From: Panaeolus papilionaceus
Taxonomy: Eukaryota; Basidiomycota; Agaricomycetes; Agaricales
Direction: 5' to 3'
DNA: 64,000 nt
NCBI GenBank assembly: GCA_015501605.1
Contig: JADNRZ010000007.1
Location: 1,116,001-1,180,000, forward strand
Positions 56,329-64,000 of this stretch are shown in pieces. The position numbers were made by a program, and so were the translations under genes. Within the stretch, counting starts at the first letter, position 1; each line of letters begins with the position of its first letter. Under the pieces are notes generated by a model. It made no database searches and was not told where the DNA came from. It saw only the letters and a list, made by a program, of their open reading frames with translations.

Positions 56329-58747
56329 ATGGATAGTTCCATTCAGCAACAGCAACAACAGCAGCAACATGCCGGTCCTTCTTCTGCTCAAGGTCCACAG
56401 GGCGCTGGCTCAGGCCAGTCGGTCCAAAACGGCGCAGGCCCTTCCGGCCCATCACACATAATGCACGGACACTTACACCCCATGCTAAGTCGTGGTGGTC
56501 ACACTCATGCACACGTCTTTTCAGCAAATCCCAATGGGACAGCATCACTCAATGCGGTTGACCCATCACAAGCCGCCCAGCAGCAGGTTCAGAGTCCACA
56601 GCAGTCACAGACACCCGGTGTCAACCAAGATGGGACACCAATCAAGCGAAGACCTGGGAGGCCAAAGGGGAGCACAAAGAAGAATCTACTAGCAGGTTCA
56701 CCTATTCCTCCAAAGGTTAAACGACCTGTGGGCAGGCCAAGGAAAGACGGATTTCCAGCTGGATCTGTTGGGCCAACAAGGATGAAGCGGGAAAAGACTG
56801 TGGTGTCACCAGCACCAGCTATGCCTATGGTGAGTCGTTATCATGATCAACGCAGCCAAGAAGATTGAGCATTGCAACAAAGGTGTATGGCGCAATTCCC
56901 AGTTATTCTCCAGTCAACTACAACTACATCAGTGCTACGGCTCCTGCTGCTTCAACAACATTATCCCCAGCCAACTTCCCTATAGACCCCAGTCTCATGG
57001 ACAAGAGCGCAGGCGATGATTGGTCAGAACTCGCAAGAGCTAATCCAACTGCCTTCCTGAGCGCACTGCTAGCTGCTCTGGCCGCTCCCAATCCGGTATC
57101 ATCAGCAGGTTTGTCTGTGGAGGACGCCTTCAAGTCCCATCTTGTATCCCTCGCTCCCAATTCTTCCCAGACACAATCAATACCTTCCCTCTACTCCCTT
57201 CTCAAGACTTTCTGGCTTCCATGCTCCCCGGTCTATTTCTCCTTGACAGCATCCACATCAACGGCCCGTACCCCATCAGAACACCGCTTCTTCTACTGGG
57301 ATCCCCAACCTCTCGTGTTTAACGGAATCTCATGCCCAACATGCAATTCCCCTCTCACCAACCGGGGACGTATCAGTTCCGGACCCATCAAAATCTATGA
57401 TATCGAGAAACCCTTCTTTATCGTTGGCTGCGAATACGTTTGCCGGTCCGTACAATGTGTCTCAGCTGCTTCTCCCGAAGGGCGAAAATTCGCATCTATA
57501 GACGCGTCAATCCTCCGATCGCTTCCTCCTCGTCTCAGGGAAGAATTCCCAGCACGTCTCGTGTTTGGAGACGCAGATGCGGGGAGTGGCCCTAATGTTT
57601 GGAATTGGGGCGCTGTGGGCGTTAGCACCAGTTTATGGAATCTGGTTATGGGTGCTGTGAGAAGTGGGGTGAACAAGATGGTTGTCATGAAGCTAATTAG
57701 CTCGGTACAACATGGCGTTCCAGATCTACCTTCAGAACCAGCAGGCGCACAATCTGCTTCTGTCAGTGTCCCTGTAAATCATGCTCAACAGCAGCAGCAA
57801 TCGCAGCAACACCAGAATATGGATGACAAGATGGACGTTGAAGAGGACGACCACGACGATGGAGAGGATGAGCAGGATGACGAGCAAGATGAACCTGATC
57901 ACGACACAGATCATTCGCCTGTGCCTAATGGCGACACGTCGCAAACACTAACTTCGGTATGTTTTAATCCCCCATGTTTTCGCGCTCTAAACATCTTTAG
58001 TTTCATCGCCCGCCCGTCGACAACTCTGTTAATGACGCGCCTTTTTTGCAGAATTTCGTTGCGTATACGCACGATGCATGGCGGGAACCTACAAATACAG
58101 GCCTTTCAGTAGGACCTGTGGATCAGTCAAAGCAGGTTTCGCCACCCACTGCGCAGCCTCCACCCCCACCTCCGCCGACAGTCATCATTCAGCCACCTCC
58201 ACCCCAGCAACAGCAACAACAGCAGCCGACGCATGCGTCTCAACAGCAACAGCAGCAGCAACAACAACAACAACAAAACTCTGGCCCATTCACACCCTAC
58301 AACAACTATGCCCTCTCATATGCATATCTGCACCCTCCACAGCTCATGAATACGCACCACCTTGTCCCTATGAACATGGGGCAGCAAATGCATAGCCCCA
58401 GCCCGGGCAACGCCGTGGGCACCCCAAATCCATCCTCATCATCCCTCGCGCCTACCCCCGTCGTCAACAACTCGTCTTCGTCTGTTCCTTCAAGTCTGTC
58501 ATCAAACACGCCAGTGCCAGCAAGCGTGCAACCCACACCTGCGCCGCCGCCAGCCCCAGCCCCAGCCCCGACAACTGGCCCGACGAAGAGGAGTCCTCGA
58601 CATTGCTGTAAATGTGGGTCGCAGGATTGTAAGGGCAAGGGAGGGCGTACATTCTGTACGAATGGATGTCAGGATTGCGGGAAGCTGGATTGCAGGGGGA
58701 GGAATAGTCGGCGACCAGATAAGAAGTGTTCGGAGGGTTGGATGTAA
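56329..58747 (+). CDS. AT-hook / DUF6729-like protein with C-terminal Cys cluster, 756 residues
   Basis: A probable chromatin or DNA-binding protein. Exons 56329-56829, 56883-57956 and 58052-58747 join in frame. The Gln-rich start is followed by two AT-hooks, KRRPGRPKGSTKK (about 106-118) and KRPVGRPRKDG (131-141), which bind the minor groove of A/T-rich DNA. The middle resembles DUF6729, a zinc-binding domain otherwise common in basidiomycete transposon-related proteins: HRFFYWDPQPLVFNGISCPTC and GCEYVCRSVQC. A long acidic run (near 57835-57905), two poly-Gln tracts and a Pro/Ala-rich linker follow. The last 48 residues have ten cysteines: CCKCGSQDCKGKGGRTFC, then CQDCGKLDCRGRN and a final Cys before EGWM, likely a treble zinc module. 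No nuclease or transposase core is present, so this looks like a host gene. Confidence 0.85.
58206..58276 (+). repeat. CAG/CAA poly-glutamine repeat
   Basis: Two runs of CAG/CAA codons (about 58206-58226 and 58240-58276) inside the AT-hook protein gene, separated by PTHAS. Likely length-variable between strains. Confidence 0.8.
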
Positions 58748-59812
58748 GGAGGGGATGCTGGAGATAACTGGATGGAAGGAGGACCTTCGGAGGACTACTT
58801 ATATTTTTTACCTGTTGAACTGATATTTGTGACGTTTGTTTTTATGTTGTACTTGACTAGCTTGCTTTTTCTCTTTATGTCCTACCTGGAACTCATACCT
58901 TTGCAATTCCTCCTCACACTCATTTTTCTCTTTCTCTCATCATTTCTCAATTTTTTCTGTATTTTTGTCGTGTTAGTTTTATGCATATTTCACCACAATC
59001 GTTCATGACTCCTATTTTTAACGTAGTTTCTACCAACCAACAGTGTTAAGTGAAAGGTTTTTAATAATTTTTTTTGTTTCTTTTTTTGTTATTTTGTGCC
59101 TTTTGTATTATTACTGAATATTTATTTTTATGTTGTTTTTTTTCCTGAATTTTATTTGTCAATTTGTGTATTTTCGAGTTTTGGCGTTTAATTATTTTTG
59201 AGTGAGACTTAGTTTGGTTTTTAGAGTTAGTGGACATTTCCCATATGTGGCTTGGCACCGCTTGGCAGATACACCCTGGGTTATAATTGCCAACGTACTT
59301 TTAGCTGTCTCTTCATCATGTCCATTGTTGGTCAAAGGATTGACGCCTGTTTTGCTTACGGAGTGCACCTCAACTCGCGCTTCCCGTGAATCATTTATCG
59401 ATCACTCTCATCACAGAACAGCAGAAGATCCTACAACGGACCATCCAAGCTGGTTAGATGTCGATTCGCCACTGTTGATCAATACCCTCTTGTTTGCAGA
59501 GCTTCCATCAAGAGGTGTAATTGCACTTCCCCTCTCGATGACCGCCTATGATCCACCCGGGATCTGAAGTTGCGGCATGTTAATCAGGTTCCACGTTGAA
59601 ACCAGCGCTTAAGAGAGCCAAGCACATCATATCGAACTTGCAGCCAGGCATCATGCTATTCTTTGTTATCCAGCACTTCCATCTACTTGGTACAAGGGTA
59701 TACTAGTTTACTCTCCTGGTGTTTCAGGGTTGTTTGGAACGAAAGTTGAAGAGGGAACATAGAACGTCCGACGATCACTGCATCCTTCCATACGGGACTG
59801 CTGTGGTTTATG
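58748..59812. other. Convergent intergenic region, T-rich
   Basis: The first 450 bases are strongly T-rich with several poly-T runs, probably the 3' UTR of the AT-hook gene. The plus frame at 59202-59567 starts at a non-ATG codon and has no support. Confidence 0.5.
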
Positions 59813-60743
59813 TCATTTCCTGATGTCGAGTGAATTTTCCTTGTCGCTCCCTCTAGGTTTAACTCTAGTTCGAGGTTTTGTGGGATGACGATCCACGAAA
59901 TCGCCGGGGTATACCTTGCGTTTCTTTCCGTCGCGCGGGTCAGACTGCTCCGACTTGTGATGGATCGGAACAAACTGCTGGCCCGAGCGAGAAGGAATCA
60001 CCCCGGGGTCATCTTGCTTCTTTATACCTGGAGCTACACTGAGATATCGCTCAGGTATGTACATATGACCGGAATGCTCACTTGTTGAACTTCCGACCAT
60101 CGACTCAAACATCGCCAAAGCTGCGAAACGATGATGAACACAGATTTGCAGACACATTGGCGGAACTCACTTACTGTATTCACGGTATAAAAGCAACCGC
60201 TCTTTATCTTGTTCCAACCTTCGCTTATGACGCTCTTCCTCTTGCTTGAGGCTGAGCTCGTGCATCTCCTTCATGAAATCGATGATTTGTTCTTTCGCAG
60301 TAGCTAACTCTCTGATGCGTTCCGCCTCGTGATCAATTGTTTTGGCAACGAGTTGGTCGAGATATTCTTGCGAGATTGACTGGTCGTGCGGAATAATATC
60401 GTGTTCTTCCCCGTCGTAATCCTATATTCAAATGTAGTAGATCGAGTAAACCATATGCGACCACCCTTTGTTCAGATTTACCTCATCATGGACTTCATGG
60501 TGTCCATCCTCAATTTCGACCGACGCGTGTGGGACATCCTCATCTCGCTCGACGTGCGGCTCCTCTAAAGTAAAATCAGAACATGTCCAATCTTTGCGTA
60601 TTAAATATACCTAATAACCAACCGAAATTATCAAAAACCGTAGGTTCAGCCGTATATACTTCCCTTTCCTCATAGAAATGCTGCAACCTCTTGTCGAGTT
60701 CTTTCTCTTCCTTCGTGCGTGGTTTCACAGAGAAAAATGACAT
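59813..60743 (-). CDS. Coiled-coil protein, 256 residues
   Basis: Unknown family. Exons 60743-60611, 60564-60482, 60421-60175 and 60120-59813 join in frame. The N-terminus is charged (MSFFSVKPRTKEEKELDKRL), followed by an acidic part. A long helical stretch in exon 3 reads AERIRELATAKEQIIDFMKE and then LKQEEERHKRRLEQDKERLL, with heptad-like Leu spacing, so a coiled coil of about 60 residues is likely. The C-terminal 100 residues are disordered and basic (GKKRKVYPGD), a possible nuclear localisation signal, ending DKENSLDIRK. A GTGAGC within exon 4 could be a cryptic donor. No enzyme motif is visible. Confidence 0.75.
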
Positions 60744-61206
60744 GGCGGCTACGTACTCGCGAGTCAAGTTGACGCGTAAGTCCCCTCGTTATTGGTGTCT
60801 CAGAAATACGTCAGATCATTTGCGTCACATGTGCGCGCATTTTCAGCACGTGCAATGAATTCATAGAACGCGACGCGACAGGGCGACCTGCTCATTGTCC
60901 GCCTTCTGCACTCCTGTGCTTCCGATGGTTATTATACTTCGCAACAATGAAGCAGGAGTTGGAATGGGGAAGACAAGACACCTTGGTTGAGCGGCTCATC
61001 ACCTGGAGAATGAATGGGATTCGGCGTGGGCAGTTAAGTACAACACGAACTGAATTACAATAATTACTAAAAGATACAATCAATCCTCCTCCTCCTTCGC
61101 ATACACTCCTCATACAGCCATCGCAAGAAGACACCATCGCGTCCAAACCAAGGACTCATTCCTCGTCGTTAGTCATGTGAATTGGTCATAAATTGTCGTC
61201 GTATTT
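60744..61206. other. Intergenic region
   Basis: Promoter of the coiled-coil protein gene and 3' flank of the MFS gene. No other element seen. Confidence 0.45.
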
Positions 61207-63229
61207 TTAGTTCGTCCAGAGCTTGCGGGGGAGGAAAGAAGCGAGGATGAGGCAGGCTGTAACTACAGTCAAGAGGGAGTAATACACCAAGTATCCTCCG
61301 AGGTATTTGTGCTCGATCGATAGAGAGAAGAGTGAGTTGGCCATGGCTGGTCCGATGGCACGCATGACGCTGACTGTCATCTACACAAATCAGGCACGAG
61401 AATGAGCAGTGAAACGACGGCATGATCTGGACACTTTGCTTACCTGACTCAGCCCATTCGTTGCTCCTAACGATGCGCGATTTGGGGATGCAGCAGCGAT
61501 GAAGATGAAAATGGCACCTACAGCGACGAGATACCATCAATACACGTCTTGATCAATAGCACATGGCACAGAAGCCCAACACCGAAATAACAACATACCA
61601 TATGACAGACTCAAACATATCGATAAAACAGTCTGAGCTCCAACGGCTGCCCACACCATCCGACTATACCCGCCCACCACCGCCAAATGGTTGATAATAG
61701 GGAAAAGCGTAAACAGTGGGATGGCAGACCCAACACCAAACATGAAAACCTTCTTCGAGCCATAATAATCATGAAGCCTCGCAAAGAAGAACACCTGAAA
61801 CACGCCGTTCAGAACACCATACACAGAGAGAATCTTCCCAATTGTAGGTGGTGTTAATCCGAGCCCGCCGAGGTGGATCGGCGTTGACAAGAAGAGTGGT
61901 TGTACTGCACGGAAAGCAATGTCCACGAGGGACAAGGAAGCATAATTAGCAGCTGCGATGATCACCCGCCAGGTTAGAAGCTCGCGGAGTGGGAGAGGCT
62001 TTTCTGCCTTCTGCATCTTTTTGGCTGGATTAGGTACGTCGTCGTCGTCACTGCACACCGTAGACGGGGTGCTAGGCTCTTCATCATCTTTTGATTTTTT
62101 GGGGAGGAGGAATTCTTTCACAGATATCGGATTTTTGACAGTCTCTTTTAGGAAGAAGAAGGTGACCATCCATGCTATCGCTGAAAAGGTAGCAGGGACT
62201 GCGCATGGCAAGAAGTAGGGGTGCTTTTTGTGAAACTCGCTGTTTCCAAACAGGCTGGGGAATCTCTCAGCGGGTCGAGCCAACGAACCGCCAATCATGG
62301 GACCAAGCTTTAGGTCGGGATAAATGAGCCAAGACTAAAGTTAAACGAACAGGTTACTCACTGCGCTACCCGTAGACCAAGCAATGGGCTGATAAGCATA
62401 CGCCTAAGATATTCGTGTTAGTTGACAGAAGTTAGTTTGAAGTGCGGCAATGTCTTACCCTTGAGATATTCGTGGTATCTGTCATCTCGGCCATAATGCT
62501 ACCGTACCGAAGTATCAAGGTCAGCGGGAACTCCAAGAAATTACAGTAAATTCCGATGTACCTTTTGATGACACCAATATTACCATCTGAAGATGAATGA
62601 CTGTCAGTTTAGGCACATGAAGTGGAGAGTTTGGAAGAGGTGACGCACTTAGTGCTCCGTTCAGAGCTCGGCTGGGGGAGTTAAGATAGAGCGTTTAGTC
62701 GGCTTCCCGTAACGTGTGCTTCTAAAGATAGCTCACCTGAAAACCGCTCCCCAATACGTTGTAGACAAACCAAAGCAGAACATGGATAGCGACAGACCAA
62801 ATAGCCCACTTAGGATGATAGGTTTTCTGCCGATACGATCTGAGAAGCGACTCCAGTGCAAGACGGTGAATGCCTGGGTGAGAAAGAACAGGGATTGCTA
62901 CAAGAATCGTTTGAGCGACATGAGACGCGTTCAGATACCAAGGAATACACACCATGATCCCAACATAATATCCTACTTTACTTTCGTTTCCATGAGTGAC
63001 ACCCAAATCTCTAACAAGCTGTAAACTAGAATGAGACAATGGTGCGACATGCCATGGATTCGACACATACCTGGGGTGCAAATGGGTAGATGACCTGTGA
63101 TGTCAAGGGCTCTGCCAGCTGCAAGAACAATACGATGGAGAACTGGAACCATGGCAAGGGTGTTACTTTTGGCTTCTTTGCATTTTCGATGAGCAAAGGG
63201 GTCTCCTCGTCCACTGGCAAGGCTGTCAT
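61207..63229 (-). CDS. MFS transporter (DHA1-like, ZIF1-type family), 490 residues
   Basis: A twelve-helix proton-coupled exporter; substrate unknown. Ten exons, 63229-63071, 63018-62953, 62897-62737, 62671-62649, 62586-62562, 62498-62459, 62403-62362, 62307-61599, 61517-61444 and 61380-61207, join in frame. Family features: the N-terminal dileucine-like EETPLLIENAK, first helix FQFSIVLFLQLAEPLTSQVI, VGYYVGIMQSLFFLTQAFTV, the loop motif SRFSDRIGRKP between helices 2 and 3, NGALNGNIGVIKS in helix 4, and GPMIGGSLARPAERFPSLFG in helix 5. A central acidic/Lys loop (PKKSKDDEEPSTP) follows, then helices 7-12 with PPTIGKILSVYGVLNGVFQV, SPNRASLGATNGLSQ and MRAIGPAMANSLFSLSIEH. Members of this group are linked to drug, zinc or auxin-like export in plants and fungi. 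Six exons are shorter than 75 bases. Confidence 0.93.
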
Positions 63230-64000
63230 GAATCGAGGTGGTTATTATCTGCTTAGACTGGTCCCTAACGCAAAGACCAGGGTAGTACCTCGACAGACAA
63301 AGTCAGAGGTAAGGTGAGTAGAAGGTAAGAAGGGGGAGGAGAAGAATCGGGAAGAAGGAAGTGGCTTGGGGTTAATAAATAAGGGTGCGAGAAAAAGATG
63401 GAATAATCTGTAGAAATTCCGCTTCCGACAGACCAGGGCATCCGGGATCAAGTCAAGTGTGGCTCCTCCATTTATCATTCGTCCGCTCCCATTGCCTGTT
63501 CGTTTAATTGATATTGTGACTAAGCGTAATCGAGTCAAGAGAAAAGAGCGCGGATGTTAACCGAACATTTGTAGATTTGATTCCCTTTCAAAGAGCTCCC
63601 ATTTTTTTCAAGATGGCCGTGAATCGTGACACTTTACTTCCACCCCATTGGGTATTTCATTTCCGCTGGTGAGGCGGCAGACTGAAATATTGATACTAGA
63701 ATGAATAGTCGGAGTAACCACCCGACGTCAATAGCAAGAACCTATAAGGGCAACTTGGGGCTGGAAGGGCGTCGGGGTGGTCATCATGATTGTAGACACA
63801 TGCCACCGTACAAGCGATTACAACTGCCTCCCAAAATAAATCCCAGGACCGTCTTGGCTTCCAACTATGACCAAATATGAGGATGGTCCTTTATTTAGTA
63901 CCTCGATGCGCTCAGTGCTCCATCGTTTACATTTAGGCTGCTTGGTCTACGTGACTCGTTGTGAGCATTACACGCTATCGATGTGCTACGGGTTTCACAG
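63230..64000. other. Window end, promoter side of the MFS gene
   Basis: No supported gene. It contains the presumed promoter of the MFS gene; the minus frame at 63245-63538 has no family feature. Confidence 0.45.

Noticed and set aside
59202..59567. 121-codon plus-strand frame
   Set aside because: Starts at a non-ATG codon after a T-rich 3' region and has no homology I recognise.
1..64000. Transposon, CRISPR array, virus-derived gene or biosynthetic gene cluster
   Set aside because: No terminal repeats, transposase or reverse transcriptase motifs, regular spaced repeats, or PKS/NRPS/terpene synthase genes are visible; the FMO and MFS genes are not next to a core enzyme.

Overview
The window reads as nuclear DNA of a filamentous basidiomycete, most likely a mushroom-forming Agaricomycete. 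Genes lie on both strands and are cut by many 45-70 base GT-AG introns. Three tRNA-Lys genes carry introns. One gene encodes an AA14 lytic polysaccharide monooxygenase, a family known mainly from wood- and litter-decaying Agaricomycetes. I see no CRISPR array, rRNA, operon, intact transposon or viral gene. Exon models were built by hand from splice consensus, frame continuity and family motifs; in every full model except one the exon lengths sum to a multiple of three.

Layout. 2.0-2.6 kb: small unknown protein. 6-8.7 kb: an EXPERA-type membrane protein (-) and phosphopantothenoylcysteine decarboxylase (+). 9-12.8 kb: a 1198-residue disordered protein. 13.6-18.1 kb: the GATOR2/SEACAT subunit WDR24/Rtc1. 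18.5-20 kb: a probable DUF6534-like multi-pass membrane protein (-). 21.5-25.3 kb: a 1203-residue disordered protein (-). 25.8-28.5 kb: cyanase, the succinate dehydrogenase assembly factor SDHAF3 and a 70-residue protein, all (-). 28.9 kb: tRNA-Lys(CUU). 29.7-31.1 kb: a Pro/Ser-rich protein (-). 32.3-33.7 kb: secreted AA14 enzyme (+). 34.7-39.8 kb: two divergent disordered proteins. 40.1 kb: tRNA-Lys(UUU). 40.4-42.9 kb: a receptor-like Ser/Thr kinase (-). 43.1-45.3 kb: an LRR-like protein and a 120-residue protein (-). 45.7-47.5 kb: a DUF1479 dioxygenase-like gene with a one-base frameshift (-). 48.1-51 kb: a divergent beta-tubulin in 26 exons (-). 51.4-51.9 kb: a 154-residue protein (-). 52.3 kb: tRNA-Lys(CUU). 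52.9-55.5 kb: a flavin monooxygenase (+). 56.3-58.7 kb: an AT-hook/DUF6729/Cys-cluster protein (+). 59.8-60.7 kb: a coiled-coil protein (-). 61.2-63.2 kb: an MFS transporter (-).

Function. The genes do not form one pathway. Housekeeping roles (CoA synthesis, TORC1 signalling, SDH assembly, tRNA-Lys, cyanate detoxification) are mixed with lifestyle functions (xylan oxidation, MFS export, FMO chemistry) and lineage-specific proteins. The points most worth a second look are the kinase with signal peptide, ectodomain and one membrane helix (rare in fungi), the divergent and very intron-rich beta-tubulin, the AT-hook/DUF6729/Cys-cluster regulator candidate, the AA14 protein with a basic tail, and the three tRNA-Lys genes with identical bodies but unrelated introns.
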